From Apiospora phragmitis (taxonomy: Eukaryota > Ascomycota > Sordariomycetes > Amphisphaeriales > Apiosporaceae): DNA of 64,000 bases. Where the stretch lies: positions 4,774,001 to 4,838,000 of the forward strand of contig JAQQWL010000011.1 of assembly GCA_038363925.1 (NCBI GenBank), read 5' to 3'. This document shows positions 23,992 through 36,383 of the stretch, piece after piece. A program made the position numbers and the translations under genes. The notes below the pieces were generated by a model that was not told where the DNA came from, did no database searches, and saw only the letters and a list, made by a program, of their open reading frames with translations. Each line of letters starts with the position of its first letter. Within the stretch, counting starts at the first letter, position 1.

Positions 23992-26900
23992 CTTGAAAGA
24001 AAAATGCGGGTGTGGTGGTGGTGTGATGGAATATAGATCTGAGGGATCTGCCTTTCGGGTAGATTGGTTGTTGATTAGCTTCGACGACTTGCACAGGTAT
24101 GTATGTAAATGATGATGGAGACGACGGTGATCGACAGGAAGGCCCTTATGTCTTCCTGTGCGTACGCAGATGGCATATAGGATCACGAGAACGGCTTCTT
24201 TAGCCCCGCGACTTACCTCGATGGGATTCAATTGCAATGGTGTTGTGGGCTGATGGCTGGAGGCGGCGGCAACAGCTTTGGGATGGGCAGCAGTTCAGGA
24301 AGCTCTGTCTCTCGCTTTGGCGGTTGCGTCAGTGGATGGGGCCATTGGGGAGCTTGGGTGCCACCTGCAGCCGGGGGATGCCGGGAGAACGGGTCAGTTC
24401 AATAGCGGGGAGGCTTATTCCCAGTTTGCTGTTTGCACCTGGGGTTGGTGGCTGGGGGGTTTGCGATATACGCATAAGACGAATGTTATGCATCAACCCC
24501 AATGATCTTATGAGCTATCCCATCTATTATCCCTCGTACATAAACAGGTACCTACCTAGAGACTTCAGCTGGTCCAGCACATCAGCCCCTGTTATATTCG
24601 ACACTTGATAATTAAGAACGTGAATGCGATATTGTATACTAACCATCTACGATTCATATGTAGCTCTCTGCATAGAGATATGAGCTCGCTGTTGGACTTC
24701 TTAGCGACGATCGTACGAGTTCCACAGCAATGCGCACATGACCAGCTCTGGATGGCCGGCTTCGCGGGTTCTGGAATCAATGCTCTACATACCTCCCGAG
24801 GCAACAGACGGAAAGAGAACCCCGAGGCTCCCATTCACCCATCGTTACATAAGTAAGAAGACAGCAGATGTTATCCTTCCTTCCCTATCCTGCGGTGTGC
24901 TGGTCAAGTATCGTGAGGTGGCTCGTGCACTCCTTCTCCCTACCGACCAACGTCATTGGCGGTTTCGAGAGTCTTCTCTGCTCCTGAAACATATTAATTG
25001 GAGTATGGAGTGGCAGGACTCAACATGATGCGATGATGCCCCAGAAGACGGAAGGAAAGAGTCCAGGCCAAGCATCAGAAGAACAGCACACAGCCGGAGA
25101 TCAACAATGCGATTGATCTCTGTTAAGACGGCTCAGTATTCTGAAGCCATTTCACCGCTCACGGTGTAGGAAGAATAGAGTGGAAGTGCAGTCAGTCCTT
25201 GGAGTCATCAGCAAGCATTTACAGCACCGTCTACGTATACAACAGTCTCCTGCCCTCAGTCAGGCCAGTGTTAATGACGGCGGGTTTTGTTTTTGTGGTA
25301 TAAGATTGTAAGTCCACCAGACTGTTTGCCATACCTCGGACGGTGTGAAATACCTGCCCCTGTCTGCCTGTCTCCCATAACATTAAGACTTTCCGACGAG
25401 AATGATAAGAGGCAGTGTATCGACGACCAACGACGGACTATAAATCCGAGATAATGGTGTACTGAATGATTGACTCTCTATAGAGATATATGGGAAGCAA
25501 GTTTGGTTTACTACAGACATCGTGATGTGGTTCCAATGATTCGTATCTGGGAAGGCGTATGTGGTTGTATTGGATGCCGGCCCCCTGCGATGATCCCATT
25601 CGCACTAGTCCAGGAGGCTCTGGGAAGGGAAAGGCTGACCCAGCAGGCGGTCGGTCACCTGGTAGTTGGACACATCTTTTTTGCCCCTCTTCCAGTGACT
25701 GCCCCGGGGATTGAATCTCTTTTATTAGGTGTCCGTCATACCATGCCATACCTGGACACCTCCTGTATTCTGGATGTACCGACACGACAGATCTATTGAT
25801 CAAATGAATTGATGTACCATATCTCCTGTTTCCTTGAGCAACAAAATCAAGCCCAAACCCATCTCAATTTCCAGGCGCCAACCCTCCCCTCCGATTCTCC
25901 AGAACTGGAGCCAGATAAGACCAAAACAACCACTTTTTGAGATCCCATCCCCCCTTCCCAATTGCGTTCGACTCTTTCACTTTCAGTGCATCCCCAAACC
26001 TGTTGCGACCACCCCCTTCCGAGTATCTACGCCTACTTGACTTTCCATCTTCCTATTTCTCCTAGGACAGACCAGACGAGACAAGTAAAGAAACAATCAG
26101 TAAGTAAATAGGAAATCAACATTGCATGGCATTGCATCGGCATTGGGCCATCATGAATGACCTGGGAACCTTGGGAAAGAAGAAGAGAGAGGGAACATCC
26201 CTCCTTTTGATCTTGGTTCCCCATTCCCCGTTCGCTGGGCGTCAAGCCTAAGCCAGCCAGTGCTGGTGGTGCCTTTTGGAGCATGGGAAATGGATGGATG
26301 GACTGCTTGCCTGCCTGCCTGCTGTCTGTCCAGTCAGTGTCAGTCTGCCAGTGCCAGTAGAGTCTCGCTTCCATGCGTCCCTCCACCCCGCCTCAAGACC
26401 CAAGCCCGAGCGAGCCCACGCCAATCTACAGACTTGATCAGTCACTGCCTCATTACCTACATCAATGCATCCATCCAACCTGAGACCTGCCTAAAGTCCC
26501 TCCTCCCATTCAATTATCCATCCCTCCATCCCACTATTACCTGCTACACTACTGGCTGTACTTCTTGGCACTGGCACCATCAACCTTTGCTACTGGCCTT
26601 GCACATCTGATTTGATCCCAACCCTGAACTCTTTCCCTCTTTCGTCATCGTCCATCAACCACCACAACAATCGCCTCATTCGGCAACCACTCTTTTCCTG
26701 CGTCAACCACAAGTCTCATCAACCAATTTCAACAGTCCTCAAACACCCAAAAGGTACCTCCCAAATCGCTGCTTCCACCTCTCACTGGCGACACGCATCC
26801 CCTTTCACGCGTTAAGAAGACCACAGGCAGTAGGCGCAAACCCCACCATTGCGGGGGAAACTGGCCTTCACCTCCCTTTGTAACGTGCTTCTCAATCAGC

Positions 26901-27237
26901 CCGTCACTTCCTCAGGCGCATCTTGCCAGAGTGTCAAGGGCAACCGCCTGCGATGGCCTACTTCCATCCCCGGAATTTCACTTCTCGAGCTGCTGTTGCT
27001 GCTGAAACTGAATGCCTATCTGCCCCTGCCTAACCCGCGCCTGGATTGATCGTTTCCACACTAGCCCATTATCCCTTTTACGGCTCCATCAAGACTTCGC
27101 GCACTTCCCCAACATTGTCACACTACATCATCTTTGCCATTGCCAATAGTCGCTTCAATCAGAGATACGCTGCTAACCGCGCCACTCCCACCTATAGTTC
27201 TCATTCCTGACTCAGTATCGACAGAACCTCCGACAAG
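23992..27237. other. 3.2-kb gene-free stretch and long leader of 14-3-3
   Basis: I see no supported gene between IF1 and 14-3-3. From about 25830 to 27237 the plus strand is poor in G and rich in C, T and A with many CCATC and CAACC words, which looks like a long promoter plus 5' untranslated region of the highly expressed 14-3-3 gene. Small tetramer repeats lie near 26288-26325. The part 24000-25800 has nothing I can name. Confidence 0.5.
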
Positions 27238-28228
<991 letters not shown>

Positions 28229-28680
28229 AAGCTGTTCTTCGCTTGACCTTGTGATATTTAGAAGGGGAGGTACGGTGGATACTGGTGTCTTCGGAGTGCG
28301 GCTTGAAACCTCGTTACTTGAGATTCTGCATGCTTTTTTCGCGATTGCAAATACAAACAAGACCATGACTTTTGGGGATGGGGAAATGTCTCTCTTCCTA
28401 CGGGCAGAAGAGCTAAAGAATAGCTTTTGGAGGTTGATCACCGTATGCTTGCCTTTTAGACTCTAATGCAACCCGTCTGGACAACAACAATGCAAGTAAT
28501 TCACTGCAAATTTAGGCATGCCGATGCAAGTGATTATTGGTACTCATTTGAGATTCGTTTGCAATCCTCATATCTCATAACTGAAGCCGACTTGAGCCAA
28601 CGCCCGAAAAACGCAAAAGCAAGCTCTAGATCCAGATCCTTTCCCCGTAAAACGCCGATCGCATGTGCTTCTCAGGAAAC
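28229..28680. other. Convergent spacer 14-3-3 / DPH4
   Basis: A 452-base stretch between two stop codons that should hold both 3' untranslated regions. No gene is seen. Confidence 0.6.
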
Positions 28681-29538
28681 TTAAGAGCTTCCAGCCCTTG
28701 CGCCGGCACTCAACCCAACCCCTCCTCCGATAGAGATGCCAAAACTAAATTTCCAGTTCCATCGACCCGACTTGCCTTCATGACTACCTTGGCTGACAGT
28801 CCGTTCCATGCCACTCGTCGAGTTCGCTTTGACATCCCGGCTGCCTTTGCTGGAACGCTGCTGGGGCTGTGGCGCATCCTCGACGTCCTCGTCGTCCTCG
28901 TCCTCCGTCACCTCCTCGAACAGCACCTTGAGCGACAGGCTGCAGCCGGAGCACTCGACCATGAGCTCGCCGTCCTCGCCCGACTCCTCCAGGTCGTCCT
29001 CCCGGAACCGGAAGCCCCGCTTCTGCCCGCACCGGCAGGACCGGTAGTACATGCCGCGCTTGCCGTCCCAGGACAGGTCGTCGAGGTCGACGGTCTCTAC
29101 GCCCGTTTTGAACTCATGGTGCTGTTGGCTGTGCTGGCTCCGCGTCGTGTTGTTGCCGTTCCTCGACGACGACGACGACGACGTAGTAGTTGATGAGGTG
29201 TGAGTCGTGGTAGTAGTCCGGGTCTGCAGGGACCGAGTGTATTCCCGGCGCTGCTTGGTGTCGCTTAGGACGGTGTAGGCGTGGGTGATCTGGTCTACGG
29301 TATACAGGGCAGCCGGCTGCGGCGGTTGTGCCTTTGTGGCGCCGCCGCTGCTGCTGCTGTTACTGTCCTTCGCAGCAGCGGCCTGCGGGTTCTTGTCCGG
29401 GTGGTACTTCAGCAGGGCGCGGCGATATGCCTGCTTGACGGATTTGGACACCGTGGGTGGGTCCTGGCCCTGGAGAGACTGCGGGCTGAGGGCGAGGATC
29501 TCGAAGAGGGTCGGTTCCTTCTTCTTTGCTGGAGCCAT
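28681..29538 (-). CDS. dph4: Diphthamide biosynthesis protein 4 (DPH4, J-domain plus CSL zinc finger)
   Basis: DPH4 (Jjj3 in yeast) is a J-protein whose CSL zinc site supports the iron-sulfur step of diphthamide formation on elongation factor 2. It is a single exon of 285 aa. The J domain covers about residues 9-105 with the HPD motif in KYHPDKN and an insertion of Ser/Gly/Ala/Gln-rich sequence before the last helix (ITHAYTVLSDTKQRREY). A Thr/Ser-rich linker follows. The CSL part reads DDLSWD, then CRCGQ and, after FREDDL, CSGC, giving the CxC...CxxC ligands. The tail beyond about residue 215 is acidic, then Ser/Gly-rich, and longer than in yeast. The start ATG lies in a good context (GCCATGG). 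Confidence 0.93.
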   Translation of the reverse strand: MAPAKKKEPTLFEILALSPQSLQGQDPPTVSKSVKQAYRRALLKYHPDKNPQAAAAKDSNSSSSGGATKAQPPQPAALYTVDQITHAYTVLSDTKQRREYTRSLQTRTTTTTHTSSTTTSSSSSSRNGNNTTRSQHSQQHHEFKTGVETVDLDDLSWDGKRGMYYRSCRCGQKRGFRFREDDLEESGEDGELMVECSGCSLSLKVLFEEVTEDEDDEDVEDAPQPQQRSSKGSRDVKANSTSGMERTVSQGSHEGKSGRWNWKFSFGISIGGGVGLSAGARAGSS

Positions 29539-30251
29539 GGCCGTGTGTATGTGCGTGTGTCTTGCTTCTTCTTTTTCTTCTTTATCTTCCCTTTTTCATA
29601 CGGTATAATCTTTTGTAGATCGTTCCCCAGCACCCAGTCTCTTCTTTGATACAAAGGCGGGCTTGTTTCAATGTGGTCACAAGGGGTGGGTGGGATATTT
29701 TGATTCCTCCCGAGTAAGTAGCTACGCGAACCGATTTATAGAAGAGTCATGGGCGAATAGGAAATCAGGATTGCGGGAAAGCGTGGTATTGGGGGAGGGG
29801 AATCAGGCAGGTGTGACGTTGAGGCTCGAGTAAGTGGGTGGGAGAAAGTTGGAAATCTTGGACACCGGAAGTTTCTTGCGGGTCACGTGACCATGGGAAC
29901 TCCGAAACCCGTCGAGTAAGTTTGCAAGGCCACGCCAACACGCAGCCGGGTTGTCTGGTGAAGGAGATGAGATGGTGAGAAGGGTTTAAGAAATGCCATG
30001 GAGTTGCCATGCGCATCACTTCTTATGCATCGATCGACTGGTCTGTGTGTGGCAGGGGAGATAGCTGAGCAAACCTTGTTCTGCCCGGGAATGGGATGTT
30101 GATTTCTCGTACAGCACGCAGGACATATTTATTCATTGGCGAGAGTAGGGTTGTGTCCTTGGGCTCGTGGATTGATACATATTGATACAGTGTTCTTGGT
30201 ACAGTCGTAAGATGCTGGCGATACCATTCGCCATATTTCGAATTGGCCTCT
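29539..30251. other. Spacer between mL59 and DPH4 genes
   Basis: About 0.7 kb upstream of DPH4 and downstream of the mL59 gene, both on the minus strand. No gene is seen. The first 60 bases upstream of DPH4 are T/C-rich on the plus strand, so purine-rich in the leader. Confidence 0.55.
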
Positions 30252-30876
30252 TTATCGGGGGAACTTCTTCCATCCACGTGTACCGGTCTGGTTCTAGTCA
30301 ATATGTTGTATGTATGCATGTCAAGGGATCGGGTAGTGCCTACTTTCCGCCATTCTCTGACCAGCCTGGGCATACCCAGCATGGCTGTTCTCCTCTTCTC
30401 CATCCTTGACGAGTTGTCAGTGGCGTGCGGTCGAAAATCTTGGAGACGATTCCCAAGATGCCAATGATCCTTTCTGCCAGATATTGCGGGACAACGTACT
30501 TGGTGGCCAGCATTCGCTCGTGCAGGTGACCCTTGACCTTCTGGCCGACACCGGTACCCTTGACCTGCAGGCCCTCCTCGACACGCTTCCGTATCCGCTC
30601 CTCGGTGCCCTTGTGGGTGAAGGGCATGAGCTCCTCGACGCCCTCGGCCCGGGCCAGCTTGACGAGCTCGGCCTGGCGGCGCAGCGAGAACTCGGGGTCC
30701 TGCCAGAGGCCGGTGACGGGGTGCTTGTGCGGCAGAAAGGGGTTCGCGGTGGCGCCGTCCTTGATCGTGTTCTCGGCCGTCGTCCGGGGCAGGATCTGCG
30801 TCGGCGGGTACTTGGCGAAGAAGCGCTGCAGCCGCGGGTGCAGCTGCTTGGCCAGCTCGACGTAGCGTGAGGTCAT
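30252..30876 (-). CDS. mrpl25: Mitochondrial large-subunit ribosomal protein mL59 (MRPL25; one frame break)
   Basis: mL59 is a fungal component of the mitochondrial ribosome large subunit. Exon 1 is 30876-30344 and exon 2 30293-30252, with a 50-base intron. The N-terminus MTSRYVELAKQLHPRLQRFF and the segment KHPVTGLWQDPEFSLRRQAE fit the family, and exon 2 supplies the typical basic end RGWKKFPR. The frame breaks at an AA pair on the coding strand (30406-30407): one further A makes the following sequence read RQRMEKRRTAMLGMPRLVREW, as expected, and makes the total exactly 192 codons (191 aa). Without it, the frame runs into unrelated sequence and stops at 30340. Exon 2 is so short that automatic annotation may miss it. 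Confidence 0.88.
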
Positions 30877-31542
30877 CGTGTCGTGTGTGGTTACGACGTT
30901 GCGTGCGTACGTGCGGGCGTGGGCGGGCGTGCTGTGCTGCTGCAAATGGAAAAGTCGACGACGACGAGCTGCTTCCTTTCGATAATTCAATGCGCGAAGA
31001 AAGTCGAAGGTCTTTTGGGCCCCACTCTAGCAAAGTACATACCTACCCTGAGCTGTAGGCGCTAGCCTCAGGTGCAGGGGTATGTGTGGTTTAACTAAGG
31101 GCACGCAGTACCGTAGGAGAAAAGGCTGGATCGAATACGGAGTACACGCACGGAATAACATGTAGGTATCGATCAGCCATATACTGGAATAAACGTAGCC
31201 GTACACTGGTATAAATGTCCGCCAACGTCTTAAACGTACACTTCGTATATAATTAACGTGGGATAAACATTAGACTGAATACCAGCCTAGCATGCTACGA
31301 TAGCTACTGTGATTAGAGTAGCTGGACCGCGGTAACTTGAAGGCTTATAAAAAAAAGTATCCAGGCCACAATAAAGCATAAATTGGTCACCTTTCTCCGA
31401 CAGATGACACACCGAGGTACCTAAGTATAGATACGTACATGCACAGTCGGCAACTGCCTAACCTAACTTCAATTAATACACTCAACACTCATTTGGATCT
31501 ATTGTAGATCAGTAAACAACTTGACTTCTTCCTACCACAAAC
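30877..31542. other. Divergent promoter region mL59 / PRP28
   Basis: Between two divergent start codons. The segment 31130-31400 is AT-rich with repeated TAC/GTA words and two similar short stretches (CTGGAATAAACGTA and CTGGTATAAATGTC near 31182-31218). No gene is seen. Confidence 0.55.
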
Positions 31543-33698
31543 ATGGCTACCAACGGAACCAGCAGTAAGAAGAGAGTCCCGATCGACGTCGAAGAACTCC
31601 TAGCCGAGAAGAAGGCCGCTGAAGAGGCTGCCAAAAAGCCACGCCTCCTCAGCAAGGCAGAACGCGAGCGCCTGGCCGCTGAGGCGGCCCGAAAAGGAAG
31701 AAGAAAAGCTGGAACAACAGCGCAAGGCCAGAGCTGAGCGCAACCGACAATGGACGGCCGGTGTCCAACATGAGGGCTACGGTCAAGGCCAACGCCATAA
31801 CCGCAATCGTGGCGCCGTCCCAACCGGTCCACGTGCAATGCGCCACGGTGGTATTCCCAACGACTACACCAATGGCGACAGGTTCGATCGGGATAACCAC
31901 TCGGCTCAACGGTCGAATCAACGCGGAAGCAACGAAGGAAACGGTTTTTACCCAAACACAGGTCAAAACCGGCCTGCTCCTGAACACGTCGTGGACCCCG
32001 CCGTCCGAGCTCGCTACATGGGCCCAGAGCCGAACCAGTCGACCTTCTCGGCCTCGAAGAAGCGCAAGCGCACCGGTGGCCAAAAATTCAACTTCGGCTG
32101 GAACGATGAGAGAGGACACCAGCCAGGACTGGAACCCCGGAGTCAACGCTCCTTATACCGGTTCCATGGTCATGGATGGTCTAAATGATGCAGAAGTTGA
32201 GAAGGAATATCGAAGGCGCGCGCGCATGTTGGAAGACCGCGATCCGGAGCACGGAAAAGAGCGGGCCCGGCAGCTGTTAGAACAGATGGAACGCCAGAAG
32301 GAAAGGTCCAAGAGCAAGCGCACACGCAACAACTGGAAATTCAAGGAGCTGGCGGACATGCGAGAGCGGGACTGGCGCATCTTCAAGGAAGAGTTCGGTA
32401 TCGCTTCAAAGGGTGGGCATATTCCAGATCCCATGCGTAACTGGGGAGAGTCGGGCTTGCCTCTACACTTATTGCAAATCATCGACCAGGTCGGGTACAC
32501 CGAACCGACACCCATTCAGCGAGCAGCCATCCCGATTGCCCTACAGGCTCGCGATCTCATCGGTGTTGCTGCCACCGGTTCCGGAAAGACAGCTGCCTTC
32601 CTGCTACCCATGTTGGAGTATATCTCTCAGCTTCCAACTTTGACTGAAATCACCAAGGACGATGGCCCATATGCGCTTATTATGGCGCCTACTCGAGAGT
32701 TGGTGCAGCAAATCGAGTCGGAAGCAAGGAAGTTTGCAACCCCATTGGGCCTCACTGTTGTGAGTCTGGTAGGTGGCCACGCCCTCGAAGAACAGGCGTT
32801 TGCCCTGCGGAACGGTGCTGAGATTATCGTGGCTACACCGGGTCGTCTGCTCGATTGTATCGAGCGGCGCTTGCTAGTATTCTCGCAGTGCTGCTACGTT
32901 GTCATGGACGAAGCAGACCGCATGATCGATATGGGTTTCGAGGAGCCCGTCAACAAGATCCTCTCGGCATTGCCCGTTACCAACGAGAAACCTGACACGG
33001 AGGATGCCGAGGACGCCAGCGTCATGCGACGTCACCTAAGTGCGAAGGACCGTTACCGTCAAACCATGATGTATACAGCTACTATGCCTCCAGCAGTCGA
33101 AAAGATTGCCAAGCAGTATCTGCGCCGTCCAGCTACAGTCACCATTGGCAACATTGGCGAGGCCGTGGAGACGGTCGAACAGCGCGTTGAATTCGTCAGT
33201 GGCGAGGATCGTCGCAAAAAGCGTCTCCGTGAGATCCTGCTCAACGGTGGCTTCGCGCCCCCTATCATCGTCTTCGTCAACGTCAAGCGCAACTGTGACT
33301 CTGTGGCTCGTGAGGTGCAGAATATGGGTTTCAGCGCCGCCTCCCTTCATGGATCCAAGACTCAGCAGCAGCGTGAGGAAGCTCTCGCCTCGATCCGTTC
33401 CGGGGCTAAGCAGGTCCTGGTGGCAACGGATCTGGCGGGTCGTGGTCTCGATGTCCCCGATGTAAGTCTCGTCGTCAACTTCAACATGGCCTCCTCGATT
33501 GAAGCGTACACCCATCGTATCGGACGTACTGGTCGTGCGGGCAAGAGCGGTGTGGCCATCACCTTCCTGGCCAGCGAGGATAACGACGTCATGTACGATC
33601 TCAAGCAAATGCTTAGCAAGAGCAGTATCAGCCGCGTGCCTGAGGAGCTACGACGCCACGAGGCCGCTCAGCAGAAGCCGGCGCACAGGGGTAGGTAG
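31543..33698 (+). CDS. prp28: Pre-mRNA splicing DEAD-box helicase PRP28 (DDX23; two frame breaks)
   Basis: PRP28 displaces U1 snRNP from the 5' splice site so that U6 can pair, before catalytic activation of the spliceosome. The gene has one exon of 717 aa once two breaks are compensated. The N-terminus reads KRVPIDVEELLAEKKAAEEA and LSKAERERLA, typical of fungal PRP28, followed by an Arg/Gly/Asn-rich region. The helicase core shows TPIQ (near residue 322), AATGSGKT, PTREL, MDEADRMIDMGFEEPV, motif III as TAT, VATDLAGRG and HRIGRTGRAG. Breaks: the A run 31692-31695 has one base too many, and the GAGAGAG stretch at 32106-32115 again shifts by one (one extra or two missing). Conserved sequence continues in the next frame each time (KEEEKLEQQRKA, then EDTSQDWNP). 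The protein is essential in yeast, so a dead gene is unlikely. Confidence 0.95.
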
Positions 33699-34061
33699 AG
33701 TAAAGGAGGAGAGGCAGGCAGTTACGGTGATTATACCCAGGCGTACAAAGTGTATAGCTACAGCAGTGCTTAGTCACGTAGATTGACTCCGAATAAATGC
33801 TTTACAATCTGATTTAATGCCAATCGAATATGAAGCTGCAAAGCAGCGTGTTAATAGTATTATTAGGTGACTCTCGTCTTCTATTAGTAACTACTAAAGC
33901 GTTCGTCTGTTGCGAACTTTCCACCATGAACTTTTCATTCCTGGCACATTATCATTTACATAAGGTCCTCCTTACGGGGGCCACTGATCGTAATCATACA
34001 CACTTTCCACGCATCATGAAATCTCGTCTTCCGTCTGGCGTCAGAAGTGGCAATAAACTCC
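33699..34061. other. Convergent spacer PRP28 / secreted Thr-rich protein
   Basis: A 363-base stretch holding two 3' ends. An AATAAA word lies at 33793, about 95 bases after the PRP28 stop, and could serve as a polyadenylation signal. No gene is seen. Confidence 0.55.
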
Positions 34062-34901
34062 TTATAGGGCGACATAACGACGATGATAAGCTCCTGTGCC
34101 GTTCCAGGCCGGGTAGCTCGTATGCCATTGGCCATTGTCGTATGTCTTGGTCGAGGAGAAGCTGGTTGTAGGGGTGGTGGTGATTAGACTTGACAACGAT
34201 ACTATTGGTGACGAGGCAACCAAGCTCGTTGTTGTTGTCGACATGGTGACTGTTGGGGTAGTGGGAACAGGCTCTACTAGTGTGGTGCTTGAGCTGCTTG
34301 GGCTGTTAGGGCTGGTTGGAAGAGACGTAGTCGTTTCCTGTGCTGTGGCTGGGCTGTTTGTAGTGGTTGGGCTAGGTAAGAGAGATGCGGTGGTCTCCTG
34401 TGTAGTTATTGGGCTGACTGTGCTGATAGGGCTGGATGGGAGAGCTGTGGCCGTATCCTGTGTTGTGATTGCAGTCGTTGTTGCTGTTGTTGTTGTTGTT
34501 GTTGTTGGCGGCGGTGGAGGCGGTACTACTGTGGTTGTTGTGATCTCTGGTTCTGCCGTAATGGTAGTGGTTGGCCTGGGATCGACTACGGAGACCACCT
34601 TTGTTGTGATGGACGGTGTCGCCGTTGTCACCACCACCGTATCCGTCACAGTCGGCTCCGAGTGGACGACCGTCTGGGTCTTGGTCTCCACCAGAGTGGT
34701 TGCGGGTGGTGCCTGGTCCCCGTTCCCATCACCATCACCTCCGTCAATGGGCACCACCGAATACGTTGCCCTTGGCGCCAGTTGCGGCGCTGGCGGCGAA
34801 TCAGCAGCCCCTCGCGGCCATTGGAAAAAGGGCAGAGCAGAAGAAGTCTGAAACGAAGAAGATACGGCGAAGAGGAGAGACATAGACAGGTTCGCCTTCA
34901 T
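34062..34901 (-). CDS. Secreted Thr/Ser/Pro-rich protein of unknown function
   Basis: I do not recognise a family. One exon of 279 aa starts at the ATG at 34901; the in-frame sequence before it has no ATG. Residues 1 to about 22 (MKANLSMSLLFAVSSSFQTS) look like a signal peptide. The rest is mostly Thr, Ser, Pro, Val and Ala, with a run of Pro then Thr near the middle (PPPPPPTTTTTTT) and three imperfect tandem units of about 20 residues containing TTQET(T/A)SLPSP-like phrases (34310-34480). Such regions are usually heavily O-mannosylated, so a cell-wall or extracellular stalk role is inferred. The end (NGQWHTSYPAWNGTGAYHRR) has aromatic residues and no GPI-type hydrophobic tail. Opposite-strand frames here are by-products of the repeat. 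Confidence 0.75.
   Translation of the reverse strand: MKANLSMSLLFAVSSSFQTSSALPFFQWPRGAADSPPAPQLAPRATYSVVPIDGGDGDGNGDQAPPATTLVETKTQTVVHSEPTVTDTVVVTTATPSITTKVVSVVDPRPTTTITAEPEITTTTVVPPPPPPTTTTTTTATTTAITTQDTATALPSSPISTVSPITTQETTASLLPSPTTTNSPATAQETTTSLPTSPNSPSSSSTTLVEPVPTTPTVTMSTTTTSLVASSPIVSLSSLITTTPTTSFSSTKTYDNGQWHTSYPAWNGTGAYHRRYVAL
34310..34480. repeat. Imperfect tandem repeat, about 60-base unit, three copies
   Basis: Inside the Thr-rich secreted protein gene. The plus strand repeats a block that includes GGGCTG, a TGGT/TGCT word, a GAGAG word and TCCTGTG, with substitutions between copies. The unit is in frame and gives about 20 residues per copy. Confidence 0.75.
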
Positions 34902-36383
34902 CTTGAAGTAATGAGAGTAGGATAGCCTCACGAGATGGGCTTATATAGAACAGTAATGAGTAGTATAATAATAATGGGTCACTTCTTTTACACGCAGTGA
35001 AAGAAAGACACTGGTAGGCCGGTATAGAAGGAGAGGCGGGATCTTGCTTGCACCTTACAGCTTGTGGACTTGACGGGTGGAAGGGAGACTGCAGGATGGA
35101 GCAAGGAGCAGAGGAGGAAAGACCTACCGATTTTACTGGACAACTGGGACTATTTGAGAAGACACGGCATTTGCTGAAACTATTCAGAAGGCTGGAGTCG
35201 ACCGATCTGGCAAACGGCAAGGTGTTGGTTGGCTGAATCTTGAATATTCGCAGGTGGTTGGGACGTCACCTTGCGAAATGCCAGGGGCACTCCCTGATTG
35301 GCAGATTGGCAGGGCAGAAGGGTGACCTTGGCCGGAGTGTGTCGCCAGCCAACCACCCATTTCCAGGGCGTACAGCGGTTTATGTTACCTTGTGCCTGGC
35401 ACTAACCAACCCATCCTTAAGAACTTACTCATGACATGCAATTGGAGAACCCCATAATCTCGTCTGTCGAATGCGCATACCTGTGTGTCTTGCTTCCTTT
35501 CATTCCATCCCTGGTGAGCAATTGGCCTGTCATCATCCATCCGACTTGCCGAGTGCCGAGCAAGCAGCTCCCTGTCGCGAAGAAATGCCCCGAGAGAATG
35601 GATGCGAGCCTGTGGCAGTGTCGGACACCCTGCCAGCTCTGTTGTTTTAGCGCCCGATCGGATGAACCTCCACAGGGGTCCCGCCCTCTTTGTTTCCCGT
35701 CGTGGCTTTGACGATGAGATAGATGATTGAGAGGGCAGGAGGGAGGTATGCTTGAAGCTTGACGCCCCCTGAGGTGGTTGTGAAGGGCTAGTCGGAAAAC
35801 AAAACATGTCAAGCTTCAACTCTCCATTGCAATGGATACTCGACTCATTTCTGCGCATCTGTAATGCAAGTACCTGCCTTCACTATTTTGAACGTAATCC
35901 GCATCAGCCACAGACTGTGCCCCAGATATCCTCACGATTGTGGGTTGAGGCAAATGACGTTTTTCCCGATGCTCCGCCACTGCTCAGCTTTCTCTGCCTA
36001 ACCTGAGCACACATCATAGTGACACACCTTGGGGGAAGTTTGCGATAGCCCACGGCCTCTTACGTAGCCCCAAACCATCATAATATACAAACTCTGTGCT
36101 CAAAGGTTCCGTTTGCCAGCTGATTCTGTGACATAGCCTCTCTGTGGCGGGTGAATTGCGCAAGTAGCAGAGCGATTGCTACTTCTACATATAAGACATA
36201 ACGTTGAACATACCCCTCCGCGCCTCACCCATCGCCGTCTTCCTTTGTTTCCCCACTTATACACTTTTCGCACCAACTCAACTCACTGCATTCTCACTCC
36301 CACTTGGACTTTTTTGTCTTCACCCTTTTTGATATTAGCCAAGCAGTATACGCTTACACGTACACTCCATCTTGACGTCTTTC
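34902..36383. other. Intergenic stretch before the annexin gene
   Basis: About 1.5 kb with the promoters of the secreted protein (minus) and annexin (plus). The last 180 bases before 36384 are C/T-rich, like other strong fungal leaders. Short frames have no domain. No gene is seen. Confidence 0.55.

Noticed and set aside
25438..25803. 121-codon frame on the minus strand
   Set aside because: Overlaps an equally long plus-strand frame; composition looks random and no domain is seen.
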